Shown in pieces: positions 39,267 to 47,788 of a DNA stretch of 64,000 nt. This DNA is from Anaerolineae bacterium. GTDB lineage: Bacteria; Chloroflexota; Anaerolineae; Aggregatilineales; Phototrophicaceae. The notes beneath the pieces were generated by a model. The model saw only the letters and a program-made list of their open reading frames with translations. It was not told where the DNA came from and searched no databases. Within the stretch, counting starts at the first letter, position 1; each line of letters begins with the position of its first letter. Position numbers and translations under genes: made by a program. The stretch lies in assembly GCA_022841825.1 (NCBI GenBank), contig JALHQT010000003.1, positions 124,001 to 188,000 of the forward strand, in the 5' to 3' direction.

Positions 39267-40511
39267 TCACCACCATAAATCCTTCATCAATCCCGCGCCG
39301 CCCCAAATGCTGACCAGGTGCAGCCACCACCAGAATGCACCGAAGGCAGCATGCGCCAGCAAAACAGCGGACGTACCCCCCACGCGCATCCAGTGGAGCG
39401 CCGCGCTGCCCTCGCGTCTGAACAGTGCATCCAACAGGGTGCCCAGGTTGGTCAGAAAGAGGATGAGCAGCGCAACATACGCACCCCAAAAGAAATTCCC
39501 AGCGGGTGCCTGGTAGATCTCGGTGAACAAGATCGCCTGGGTAAGCGAAATGAGATAAATGCCCCACGCGAGCATATTCGGCGCGGAACGCAGCACCTGG
39601 CGAGAGAAAAGCAGCAGAACTGCCAGCGGGAAGAGACTGGACATCATGATCTTGAGGACTGCCGTGCCCAAATCGGGGCTGTACATCATCAGCACTGCAA
39701 ATGGATCAACCCTGATGCCACCGCGTTCATCATTCATGACAATCGATTGTAAGAGCAGCGCGAGGGTTGTTGGTATCCCCATCGCCAGCACGATACGCCA
39801 ATCCAGGTGCTGCCTGCGCAGCCCGTGATAAGCGACCCATATCCCCAGCATCGGCAAGAGCGCCAGGGCATAGTTTGGCTTTGTGTAGACGGCGACGAGT
39901 GACAGTGCTGCAACGCCGATCAGCAAGGGGATCTTGACTCTGGCAGGGCGAAGACTGTTCAGCAGGATCAGAAACTGCGCCAATGCAAGCGGGCGAAGCA
40001 GGATGGTGGTAGGATTGTGATATGTCGAAATATGCATGTAACCTATGTACAGATTTTGCTCGCTGAGGGTGAGTACGGCGACGGGTGCCACAAATTGAAT
40101 CAATGCCATGGGCACCGCAACCAGCCAACGTTGATAGTCAGCCTTCGGTGTGAAAAGATGCTCCGTCACGAGCTGGTAAGCGAGGATGCCAACCAGCGCG
40201 TAGGAACCGAGGTAAATGATCAAACCGGGAAACACCAAATTCTGCTCACCCAGCAGCCAATGCAGCGCCATCCACAACAAATGGTAGACAGGGTGTGGCA
40301 GCCCAGCGGGAGCTTGACCGCTGACAGACCAGGCTGCGGCAAGATGCTGATGAAAGCCGTGATCGGACCACTGCCCTAGCTCAAAGATCGCGGGAGCAAG
40401 CGCGATCACGGCGGAGAGCATCGCGCATAGAGCGGCAGGACCGTTCTCTTTCCAAAAAAGATGCAGAAAGCGTAGTATCATCATTGCTGGCTTGTGGAAA
40501 TTGATATTCAT
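39267..40511 (-). CDS. Polytopic membrane protein, unknown (GT-C-like?)
   Basis: A 414-residue protein with about ten helices, without a recognised family. The first external loop contains ELGQWSDHGFHQHLAAAWSVSG, which has the acidic/His character of GT-C enzymes but no clear DE pair. PTTILLRPLALAQFLILL and RGGIRVDPFAVLMMYSPD are other landmarks. The ATG at 40511 begins a basic N-terminus, without a clear ribosome-binding site. It is less G+C-rich than its neighbours, opposite in strand, and flanked by two copies of the GH13 gene tail, so it looks inserted. Confidence 0.75.
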   Translation of the reverse strand: MNINFHKPAMMILRFLHLFWKENGPAALCAMLSAVIALAPAIFELGQWSDHGFHQHLAAAWSVSGQAPAGLPHPVYHLLWMALHWLLGEQNLVFPGLIIYLGSYALVGILAYQLVTEHLFTPKADYQRWLVAVPMALIQFVAPVAVLTLSEQNLYIGYMHISTYHNPTTILLRPLALAQFLILLNSLRPARVKIPLLIGVAALSLVAVYTKPNYALALLPMLGIWVAYHGLRRQHLDWRIVLAMGIPTTLALLLQSIVMNDERGGIRVDPFAVLMMYSPDLGTAVLKIMMSSLFPLAVLLLFSRQVLRSAPNMLAWGIYLISLTQAILFTEIYQAPAGNFFWGAYVALLILFLTNLGTLLDALFRREGSAALHWMRVGGTSAVLLAHAAFGAFWWWLHLVSIWGGAGLMKDLWW

Positions 40512-40571
40512 GATGTGCCGATGCTGTGCCAGCCTGCGATTTTCGTAAAAGAGTTTATACCACATGAGGGT

Positions 40572-40620
40572 GCTCTACCTGCGCGAGAACGAAGGCGTGG
40601 TGATCGACCTGGGGGATTAG
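40572..40620 (+). pseudogene. Second copy of the GH13 gene 3' end
   Basis: It reads LYLRENEGVVIDLGD and stop, matching the GH13 C-terminus LYLRENEGVVIDLGALA. The three base differences within the shared codons are all silent. The copy is intact in frame over 15 codons, then diverges at the stop. Confidence 0.9.
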
Positions 40621-40701
40621 CGTAGGGCGTTGTGGAAAAGGTGAAGCGTGTGAAGCCACCCGCGAATCCTGCCACCCTCCTCAAGACTGACGAGAAATCC
40701 A

Positions 40702-41961
40702 ATGACAAACACCTCTTCCGATCTGCACAGCACCGAGATCGACCGACTGCGCGGGCAGTTGTGGGTCGGCTTTTTCGTGACCACTATCGTGGTGCTGATC
40801 ATCACGTCGGTCGCGCGCCGCATCATGGGCGAGGCGCAGCCGCCCCTCTCCTATGTCATTCTCATTACACTCATCTCCATCGCAGTGGCAGGTCTCTACC
40901 TGCTCCGAACACGGCACGCCAGACTCGTCCAGGGCATCTATGTCGTCTGCATTCATTTCGCTGTGCCGCCCGTCCTCATCCTCTATGGCGGCACACGCGG
41001 TTTTGGCGATATTGCGTTGTTGACCGCAGTCTTCGTCGCTTTGCTCTATGGCTGGCGGCGCTGGATGAATATCACGTTCGGGATTATGGCGATCACGCTC
41101 GTGTGGGTCTTGTACCATGACATCATTGGCGACCCGGTCGCGCCGCTGCTCAACTACTCGGCACAATTTACCTCTCTGAAGTTCTTCATTCTGATGCTGT
41201 TCACGATCTTCTTGCTGCGCTATTCCAATGCTTTTTATAACGGACTGTTGGACAGATACCGCCGCTTTGCCGAAGAGCAGGTGCATTTGAACCGGGAACT
41301 CCAGGTCTCCCGCCAGAAAATCGTGACCGCGCGTGAAGAAGAGCGCCGTCGGCTGCGCCGCGACCTGCACGATGGGCTGGGTCCGACCCTCGCCGCGCAG
41401 ATGTTCCGGGTGGGGGCAGCGCAGGACTTGATCCACAAGAACCCGGAAAAAACGATCAAAATCCTGGATGATCTCCAGGACGGCATTGAAGGCACGCTGA
41501 CCAGCGTTCGCCAGCTTGTCTATGAGCTGAGACCGCCCCTGCTTGACCAGATGGGGCTGGCGGGCGCGCTCAACGACTTTTTGAGCCGGCACGAAGGGGG
41601 CGGCGCGATTCACCTCAACCTGCCAAAGCAACTGCCCGTCGTGAACGCCGCCGTCGAAGTCGCCGCCTACCGCATTATGCAGACGGGTCTCGACAATGTG
41701 ATCAAACATGCGCAGGCGACTTCTTGTGATGCGCGATTGAGCTTTACGGAAGATAATCTCTATATCGAAATTGTCGATAACGGGATAGGGATCGCCGACA
41801 AGTACAGAGCCGGGGTGGGGCTGACATCGATGCGCGAGCGGGCAGAGGAGTTGGGCGGTACGTTCGCCATCGCGCCCACCCAGCCGCATGGAACTCGTCT
41901 ATCGGTCTCAATCCCGCTGCTTGCGCCATCGGATACCCGCAGGAATGAGGATGATGATTAA
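40702..41961 (+). CDS. Sensor histidine kinase, NarL-type (HisKA_3), copy 1
   Basis: A 419-residue kinase. The N-terminal 180 residues hold five to six membrane helices and may form the sensor. Residues about 215-290 are the phosphoacceptor helices: EEERRRLRRDLHDGLGPTLAAQ with His223. The ATPase part has the N box (YRIMQTGLDNVIKHAQAT), DNGIGIADKYRAGVGLTSMRERAEELGG and the terminal GTRLSVSIPL. It autophosphorylates and should pass phosphate to the response regulator that overlaps its 3' end. A close paralogue follows at 42654. The stimulus is unknown; a membrane-embedded signal is likely. Confidence 0.94.
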   Translation: MTNTSSDLHSTEIDRLRGQLWVGFFVTTIVVLIITSVARRIMGEAQPPLSYVILITLISIAVAGLYLLRTRHARLVQGIYVVCIHFAVPPVLILYGGTRGFGDIALLTAVFVALLYGWRRWMNITFGIMAITLVWVLYHDIIGDPVAPLLNYSAQFTSLKFFILMLFTIFLLRYSNAFYNGLLDRYRRFAEEQVHLNRELQVSRQKIVTAREEERRRLRRDLHDGLGPTLAAQMFRVGAAQDLIHKNPEKTIKILDDLQDGIEGTLTSVRQLVYELRPPLLDQMGLAGALNDFLSRHEGGGAIHLNLPKQLPVVNAAVEVAAYRIMQTGLDNVIKHAQATSCDARLSFTEDNLYIEIVDNGIGIADKYRAGVGLTSMRERAEELGGTFAIAPTQPHGTRLSVSIPLLAPSDTRRNEDDD

Positions 41962-42598
41962 AGTCTTTGTTGTGGACGACCATGAAATCTTTAGGGACGG
42001 GCTGCGTTTGTTGATCGAGTCATCGGACGATATGGTCCTGATCGGCGAAGCGGAGTCAGGTGCGGATGTTATGCCGCGGCTGGCGAGCGATCCGCCAGAT
42101 CTCATCCTGATGGACATCAACATGCCTGGCGAAAATGGCATCGAGGTCACACGCCGCATCAAACAGCGCTATCCGGGGATAACCGTGTTGATGCTGACCA
42201 TGTTCGAGGATGACAAATCGGTCTTTGCCGCCATGCGGGCAGGCGCATCCGGCTATGTGCTGAAGGGGATTAAGCACCGAGAGATGCTGCAAACGCTGCG
42301 TCTCGCTGCGGGGGGCGGTGCCGTATTCAGTCCGCAGATCGCGGGGTACATCATGCAGTGGTTCGCCAACATGGGTGCTGCCCATGACCAGCCCAGCGAC
42401 GAACTTCCGCAACTGAGCCGACGCGAACAGGACATCCTCACCTTGCTCGCCGCTGGCGACGACAATCCAACGATTGCGGAAAAGCTGGTTTTGTCCCCCA
42501 AGACCGTGCGCAACTACGTATCGCAAGTGCTGACAAAACTGGAAGCGAGCGACAGAATGGATGCCGCCGCAAAAGCACGGCGGGCAGGGCTGGAATAA
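41951..42598 (+). CDS. Response regulator, NarL/FixJ family
   Basis: A 215-residue two-domain regulator. The receiver (IKVFVVDDHEIFRDGLRLLIE) has the phospho-acceptor Asp55 in LILMDINMPGENG, the switch Thr in VLMLTMFED and Lys in SGYVLKGIKH. The LuxR-type HTH is LSRREQDILTLLAAGDDNPT through SPKTVRNYVSQVLTKLEASDR. The start overlaps the kinase gene by 11 nt; ATGs at 41945, 41951 and 41954 are possible, 41951 having AGGA 6 nt upstream. Its last 44 bases are duplicated after the second kinase gene (43956-43999). Confidence 0.95.
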   Translation: MMIKVFVVDDHEIFRDGLRLLIESSDDMVLIGEAESGADVMPRLASDPPDLILMDINMPGENGIEVTRRIKQRYPGITVLMLTMFEDDKSVFAAMRAGASGYVLKGIKHREMLQTLRLAAGGGAVFSPQIAGYIMQWFANMGAAHDQPSDELPQLSRREQDILTLLAAGDDNPTIAEKLVLSPKTVRNYVSQVLTKLEASDRMDAAAKARRAGLE

Positions 42599-42653
42599 GG
42601 GGATCGCGCATGACGTACTGAGAGCAGCGACGCTGATCGATTTGGGGATAACA

Positions 42654-43949
42654 ATGGTAAGCTACCAACAACCGTTAGCGCTTGCATCATCGTTACGGAA
42701 ATCTTCTACAACGACCTATTCCTCAGATTTGCACAGCGACGACATCAACCGATTGCGCGAGCAACTGTGGCTCGGTGTCTTTGTAACCACCATCGTCGTC
42801 ATCGCCATCACCTATGGCATCCTCCTCTTCCTCAATGATCCCTTTACGCTCTCATCACAGATGATTGTTGGCACATTATTCGCGGTGAGCTTTGCAAATC
42901 TGTATTTCCTCAGAACCCCCTACGCTCACCTTGCGCAAGGGGTTTATGTGCTGTGCATCCATCTTGCCGTGCCGCCCGTCCTCGTCTTGCATGGAGGCAT
43001 ACGCGGTTTTGGTGATCTCGCTTTAATGGTCGCAATCATCCTGGCGCTGCTGTATGGCTGGCGACGCTGGATGCTGATCACCTTCGGCATTTCGGCGATG
43101 ACCCTGATGTGGGTCCTGTATCGCGACATCATTGGCGAGCCATTGCCGCCGCTGTTTGCCGACTCGTCGCAGTTTATGAGTATCAAATTCTTCGCCATCA
43201 TGCTGGCGATTGTGCTTTTGGCGCGCTATTCCGTTGTTTTCTATCATGGACTGCTGGACAAATACCGACGCTTTGCCGACGAGCAGGTACGTCTCAACCA
43301 GGAACTCCAAGGCTCACGTCAGAAAATCGTGACCGCACGCGAAGAGGAGCGTCGCCGGCTGCGTCGTGACCTGCATGATGGGTTGGGTCCCACGCTTGCC
43401 GCCCAGATGTTTCGCATTGGGGCGGCACAAAGTCTGTTGCACAAGAATCCTGAAACCGCCGCCAAAATCCTGGACGAGTTGCAGTCAGACATCGAAGGAA
43501 CGCTCACCCATATTCGTCAACTCGTCTACGATCTGAGACCGCCTCAGCTCGATCAACTGGGGCTAATTGGCGCGGTCAGCGATTTCGTCAGCCAGCTTGA
43601 TGGCAGTGGGATGATCAAGCTGATCCTGCCATCACAGCTTCCGCCGCTCAATGCTGCGGTCGAAGTCGCTGCCTATCGAATCATGCAGACTGCCCTCGAC
43701 AATGTCATCAAGCATGCCCAGGCGACCGCCTGTGATGCACGGCTGACCCTCAAGGACGATCACCTGCACATTGAAGTGATCGATAAAGGGATTGGCATCG
43801 TCGAAAAGTATCGCGCCGGGGTCGGACTCACTTCGATGCGTGAGCGGGCAGAGGAGCTGGGCGGCACTTTTGCGATTGAGCCTATCCGACCGCATGGAAC
43901 TCGTCTGTTCGTCTTGCTGCCGCTGCTGCCAACATCTGACTCGCAGTAA
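42654..43949 (+). CDS. Sensor histidine kinase, NarL-type (HisKA_3), copy 2
   Basis: A 431-residue paralogue of the kinase at 40702. The motifs are conserved: EEERRRLRRDLHDGLGPTLAAQMFRIGAAQ (His241), YRIMQTALDNVIKHAQAT, DKGIGIVEKYRAGVGLTSMRERAEELGG. The membrane sensor half is more diverged, so the signal may differ. It has no complete regulator of its own; only 44 bases of a regulator tail follow its stop. Both kinases may act on the single regulator at 41951. Its origin is a tandem duplication of a kinase-regulator pair, with the second regulator lost (inference). Confidence 0.93.
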   Translation: MVSYQQPLALASSLRKSSTTTYSSDLHSDDINRLREQLWLGVFVTTIVVIAITYGILLFLNDPFTLSSQMIVGTLFAVSFANLYFLRTPYAHLAQGVYVLCIHLAVPPVLVLHGGIRGFGDLALMVAIILALLYGWRRWMLITFGISAMTLMWVLYRDIIGEPLPPLFADSSQFMSIKFFAIMLAIVLLARYSVVFYHGLLDKYRRFADEQVRLNQELQGSRQKIVTAREEERRRLRRDLHDGLGPTLAAQMFRIGAAQSLLHKNPETAAKILDELQSDIEGTLTHIRQLVYDLRPPQLDQLGLIGAVSDFVSQLDGSGMIKLILPSQLPPLNAAVEVAAYRIMQTALDNVIKHAQATACDARLTLKDDHLHIEVIDKGIGIVEKYRAGVGLTSMRERAEELGGTFAIEPIRPHGTRLFVLLPLLPTSDSQ

Positions 43950-43955
43950 GGATGA

Positions 43956-43999
43956 AATGGATGCCGCCGCAAAAGCACGGCGGGCAGGGCTGGAATAAG
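43956..43999 (+). pseudogene. Remnant of the response-regulator 3' end
   Basis: 44 bases identical to 42556-42599, including the last 14 codons and the TAA. The gap after the second kinase stop is only 6 nt. Identity implies a recent duplication and deletion. Confidence 0.93.
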
Positions 44000-44004
44000 C
44001 ACGA

Positions 44005-44658
44005 CTAAGGCATGGTGATGAGCGGCGCGATGATGGTCGCTGCGATGAGCAGCATGACCGTGCCGCTGACAAAATCCAGAATGCGCCAGGCAAGCAGCGA
44101 CTGGAAGACAGCGGCGAGTTTGCTCGCGCCATACGAGAGCGCAAAGAACCAGGTGGTGGTTGCCAGTACGGCACCAATCGCAAACGCCAGTCGTTCGTAG
44201 GCGTGATAGTTCAGGCTGGTGGAGCCGATGACCATCAGTGTATTCATGTAAATGGCGGGGTTGAGGAAGGCGAAACACAGGGCGGCGATGATGCTCGTCT
44301 GAATGCCACCCGTGGTCGCTTGCTGCGAGGCGAGCGTGAGCGATGCGGACTCTTTACTCCAGGTGCGGCGTAAGGCACTTGCACCCACGTAGGCAAGAAA
44401 GAGCGCTCCGGCGATGGTGATGCCAATCCGGAAGAACGGGTTGGTCGAGATGCCGGCGCTCAGACCGCCAACCGCCAGCGAAATGAGAAGCACTCTTGCC
44501 AGCGTGCTGAAGAAGGCGGTCGCAAAGACATGCTGCCGTCGCAACCCCTGACGCAGGATGAATATGTTTTGGGGTCCGACGGATGTGATGGTGATGGCAC
44601 AGAGGATGAACCCCTGAATGAAGGGGGTGATTGAGATGGGCAGCGTCATTGCGAACAT
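44005..44658 (-). CDS. LysE/ArgO family amino acid exporter, copy 1
   Basis: A 217-residue, six-helix exporter. TPFIQGFILCAITITSVGPQNIFILRQGLRRQHVFATAFF holds the conserved SVGPQN..ILRQGL motif of LysE/ArgO proteins, and FLNPAIYMNTLMVIGSTS the NP motif of the second half. These proteins export lysine, arginine or related amino acids to avoid build-up. The ATG at 44658 has a GAGAG upstream and aligns with the paralogue at 45356. Tandem with copy 2, same strand, 47 nt apart, so probably co-transcribed. Confidence 0.93.
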   Translation of the reverse strand: MFAMTLPISITPFIQGFILCAITITSVGPQNIFILRQGLRRQHVFATAFFSTLARVLLISLAVGGLSAGISTNPFFRIGITIAGALFLAYVGASALRRTWSKESASLTLASQQATTGGIQTSIIAALCFAFLNPAIYMNTLMVIGSTSLNYHAYERLAFAIGAVLATTTWFFALSYGASKLAAVFQSLLAWRILDFVSGTVMLLIAATIIAPLITMP

Positions 44659-44705
44659 GATGTTCTCTCGTTCTTCACATTCTCTTGGCATGACAACCGA
44701 GCAGG

Positions 44706-45356
44706 CTACAGAGTGCGGAGGAATGCGGGAAGCAGCGTACTGGCAATCGCCAACATCACCACGCCGCTCACGACATCCAGCACGCGCCATGCAATCGGCG
44801 AACGGAATATGGCGGTGAGGTTGCTTGCACCATACGACAGGATGAAGAACCAGCTCGTGGACGCCGTGACCGCGCCGACGCCAAAGATCAGGCGTTCGGA
44901 GGCGGAAAAGCTGAGGCTGCTGGAGCCGATGATCATCAGCGTGTCCACATAGGCAGCCGGATTCAGGAACGCAAACCCCAGCGCTGCCACGATGGTTGCC
45001 CCGATGCCAGCAGTGGTCTTGTGTGACGAGAGGTCGGGCGCTGCTGACCCGTTGCGAAAGGCACGGAGCAACGCGCAGCCGCCGTAGTACGCGAGGAAGA
45101 GCACGCCGACGACCGTGATGCCCATTTTGAACGTGCTGCTCGTCGCGATGATGGCGCTCAACCCGCCGACCGCCAGAAAGATCAGCACCACATCCGCCAG
45201 CGTGCTGAACATGGCGGTCGCAAACAGGTGCTGACGCCGCAGCCCCTGGCGCAGGATGAACAGGTTCTGCGGACCCACCGCGATGATGATGCTGGCGCAC
45301 AGCAGGAAGCCTTGAATGAAGGGGCTGATTGTGGGGGTTATCGTCATCGCGGGCAT
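44706..45356 (-). CDS. LysE/ArgO family amino acid exporter, copy 2
   Basis: A 216-residue paralogue of the neighbour. It shares SPFIQGFLLCASIIIAVGPQNLFILRQGLRRQHLF, GFAFLNPAAYVDTLMIIGSSS and the C-terminal AWRVLDVVSGVVMLAIASTLL. The chosen ATG at 45356 matches the paralogue alignment (IMPAMT against IMFAMT) and has AAGAG upstream. It probably exports a basic or neutral amino acid; a pair may broaden the range or form a two-subunit pump (inference). No LysG-type regulator is adjacent. Confidence 0.93.
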   Translation of the reverse strand: MPAMTITPTISPFIQGFLLCASIIIAVGPQNLFILRQGLRRQHLFATAMFSTLADVVLIFLAVGGLSAIIATSSTFKMGITVVGVLFLAYYGGCALLRAFRNGSAAPDLSSHKTTAGIGATIVAALGFAFLNPAAYVDTLMIIGSSSLSFSASERLIFGVGAVTASTSWFFILSYGASNLTAIFRSPIAWRVLDVVSGVVMLAIASTLLPAFLRTL

Positions 45357-45680
45357 GATCAACTCTTGTACTCGCTGTAGAAAATCGACGCGCAAAGGGA
45401 CACGGTCATCCGGTAGGATGATCCGAATGGCTGAGTTCGGTTTCGGCTGTCTTTATCGGCTGTGTCGGCTTGTTCGCCGTTGTGAAGCTGAAATCAGAGT
45501 AGCATACAATCATGGGGCACGGTGTCCCGATTGTGTCCCTGTCGTGTCCTTATTTTTGGGCTGGGAGTAGGCGCAGGTACCGTTATCATGCTGCGCTGCC
45601 TGCGCGGGAACGAAGGCGTGGTGTTCGATGTGGGGCGATGGCGTAGGGGCGACGACGTGTCATCGCCCCCGAATGTCTCG
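45357..45680. other. Intergenic region with diverged repeats
   Basis: About 320 nt upstream of the LysE pair and downstream of the esterase gene. It contains a diverged third copy of the GH13 tail (45591-45647) and a GGGGCGA/TCGCCCC palindrome (45646-45669). No gene, riboswitch or clear operator is visible in 45357-45590. Confidence 0.5.
45591..45647 (+). pseudogene. Third, diverged copy of the GH13 gene 3' end
   Basis: It aligns with the GH13 tail over the whole stretch (CTGCGCGGGAACGAAGGCGT against CTGCGCGAGAACGAAGGTGT) and through GGGGCGxTGGCGTAGG. In frame it reads LRGNEGVVFDVG. It is diverged, with non-silent changes. Confidence 0.75.
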
Positions 45681-46628
45681 CTAGAGGGTGGTCATGAACC
45701 AGGCGAGGCTGTTGAAGATCGCTGCGTCGAGCACTTCAGGTCCCGTCGCCAGCACGTCGAAGATGTGATCGCCATCCAGCACGATGAGCTGCTCATCGCC
45801 TTCGTGGTAGTTGAGGAATGTCTCGCCCATCTGCTGCGGCGGGAAGACGGTGGTATCACGGCTTCCCATGATCACCAGCATGGGATTGGCATAGCCCGTG
45901 ATCGCCGCGACCGGATTGACTGTGAACAGCTCCTCAAAAAACGGACGCTTCATACCCGTCTCTTCGCCCCAGGGCAGCGTGACGGGCAGCACTTCGTCAT
46001 CCGCCAGCGCCAGCCCCGCCAGGATCGTCTCCATCGGCAGGATGTTGGCGAAGTTCGAGGCGGGGTTGGCAGCGGGCGACCACAGCACGAGCGACTTAAC
46101 ACGGTCGTCCTGCCCCGCCGCCTCCGCGCCGACCAATCCACCCTGGCTCAAGCCGATGATGCCGATGCGTTCCGCGTCCACGCCCTCGAGCGTACCGGCG
46201 AAATCGAGCGCGGCGATAGCGTCGGCGATCTGCCCGGTGAAGGTCGTGTCTTCCCAGGCACCTTCGCTTTCGCCAGAGCCGCGGAACTCAATGCGCAGCG
46301 TGGCGATGCCGCGTTCGGCGAAGATGCGCGCGGTGCGGCTGAACATGGCTTCTTCGGTGTTCACGATGGGGAGTTCGTCGCGCTCGCCTTTGAAGCCGTG
46401 GAAGAGCAGCACCAGCGGCACTGCCTCATCGCTGTCAGGCATCGCCAGCGTGCCGATGATATTCAGACCGAGGTTCTCAAAATTGACGATGGTCTCGCCA
46501 TACTCAAACGATGGCTCAGACGCCATCAGTTCGGTGACCATCGCCTCCATATCTTCCTGGGCGGCGGCGGGCAGCACCCAGAGACCGACCAGCAGCAGTA
46601 GGCATATTCCTATAAACGCGCGGCGCAT
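45681..46628 (-). CDS. Secreted alpha/beta hydrolase (esterase/lipase-like)
   Basis: A 315-residue protein with a signal peptide (FIGICLLLLVGLWVLPAAAQ). The fold markers are LVLLFHGFKGERDELP (oxyanion loop), the nucleophile elbow G-L-S-Q-G-G with Ser161, an acid in VIMGSRDTTVFP and His in LDGDHIFD. This is the pattern of small secreted esterases and dienelactone-hydrolase-like enzymes. AAGGAG is 8 nt before the ATG. The substrate is unknown. It ends 65 nt from the kinase-like gene upstream, same strand. Confidence 0.92.
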   Translation of the reverse strand: MRRAFIGICLLLLVGLWVLPAAAQEDMEAMVTELMASEPSFEYGETIVNFENLGLNIIGTLAMPDSDEAVPLVLLFHGFKGERDELPIVNTEEAMFSRTARIFAERGIATLRIEFRGSGESEGAWEDTTFTGQIADAIAALDFAGTLEGVDAERIGIIGLSQGGLVGAEAAGQDDRVKSLVLWSPAANPASNFANILPMETILAGLALADDEVLPVTLPWGEETGMKRPFFEELFTVNPVAAITGYANPMLVIMGSRDTTVFPPQQMGETFLNYHEGDEQLIVLDGDHIFDVLATGPEVLDAAIFNSLAWFMTTL

Positions 46629-46693
46629 CTTTTTTGCTCCTTGTGAAGGTAAAGGCATTGGCAAGTCTAACGCCGAACCGCCGCGCCCGCATC

Positions 46694-47788
46694 TCACAGC
46701 CAGCGCAGCCCATCGCGCACCTGCTGGCTGTGCATCCGTAAAGTATCGCCGTTGTGTTTGCGACTGTCGGGGCTGTCATCCACCTTGTAGAAGTGCGCGC
46801 CGATCCAGCCAAGCCGCATCGTGTCGATCAGACAGCCCAGATCAACCATGATCTGCCAGTCACTATCCTCGAACGGGGTGCCCAGGTACGTCTCCAGGCG
46901 CTCGCGGTAGTAGCGAATCGCCGCTTCGCGTCCCATGCCCGCCTCGACCACCGAGCGATTCCGCATCAGTATCCACGCCAGGTCGATGGTCATCAGCGCG
47001 CAGCCCGCCTGCTGCCAATCGAAGACGACGGGGACGCCCGGCTCGACGTAGGCGAAATTGGCTTCTCGGTAATCGCCGTGAATCAACGTCGTGGGAAAGC
47101 GGCGCGCAGCATCGATGACCGGCTGCGAATCGTCGCACAAACGCGACAGATGCCTGTACACCTCATCGTCCAGCAGTTCACCCAGCGCTGCCCAACCGCT
47201 CTTAAACCATTCCGGGAGGGGGCTTGCCGAGTAGCGGGCATCTTCCCCGACGCTTCTCCATACAGCGACGTCCAGTATTTGTTCCTGGCGCGCAATGCCG
47301 AGTTCCGGGCTGCGCAGGCAGGGGTCGTTCCAGAATGTGGCATGGATGCGCGCCATCGCGTCGAGGTAAACCGGCAGGAGCGCGGGTGGCATGGGCTGCT
47401 TATCCCACGCGAACGTGCTGCCCGTCAGGTCTTCCATCAGCAGCGCCCACCCCGCGCCATCGCGTGCGCAGGCGATCATCTTGTGCGCCACATGCGGCAG
47501 CAGCCGATCCAGCAGCCCATACTGCCAGAGCGTGACCGAACGCCCCACCGTGTCGCGGCTGCTCGCCATAACGTAGTCCGTCTCAATCGACATGCGCTTG
47601 AGCACGTAACGCCCCGCGTTCGTCACTACATAGCTTAGATGACCCCCTCCGAGACCGCCATGCTCATCCATCGGCAGCAGCTCCACCTGCGTGATCGGCT
47701 TTGAGAGCAGCGCGCTCAGCGTGTCCGGCGCGAGCAGGTCTTCGATACGGTCAAAGATTTCGTATTTCGCTTCAAGCTGCCTGATCAT
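46694..47788 (-). CDS. Aminoglycoside-phosphotransferase/CHK kinase-like protein
   Basis: A 364-residue protein of the APH fold. The catalytic Brenner motif is TTLIHGDYREANFAYV, with HGD and Asn, and the metal-binding Asp lies in PVVFDWQQAG. A glycine-rich start (GGLGGGHLSYVVTNAGRYVLKRM) provides the ATP loop and Lys. These kinases phosphorylate small hydroxyl compounds such as antibiotics, choline or sugars; the substrate cannot be read. Its ATG overlaps the methyltransferase stop by 4 bases (ATGA), so the two are coupled. Confidence 0.9.
   Translation of the reverse strand: MIRQLEAKYEIFDRIEDLLAPDTLSALLSKPITQVELLPMDEHGGLGGGHLSYVVTNAGRYVLKRMSIETDYVMASSRDTVGRSVTLWQYGLLDRLLPHVAHKMIACARDGAGWALLMEDLTGSTFAWDKQPMPPALLPVYLDAMARIHATFWNDPCLRSPELGIARQEQILDVAVWRSVGEDARYSASPLPEWFKSGWAALGELLDDEVYRHLSRLCDDSQPVIDAARRFPTTLIHGDYREANFAYVEPGVPVVFDWQQAGCALMTIDLAWILMRNRSVVEAGMGREAAIRYYRERLETYLGTPFEDSDWQIMVDLGCLIDTMRLGWIGAHFYKVDDSPDSRKHNGDTLRMHSQQVRDGLRWL

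Noticed and set aside
44005-45300. Single long frame covering both LysE genes
   Set aside because: The upstream part is out of frame with the second exporter. Two starts with ribosome-binding sites and matching alignments show two separate genes.
45357-45590. Possible lysine riboswitch before the LysE pair
   Set aside because: No conserved L-box elements or terminator/antiterminator pair could be recognised in either strand.
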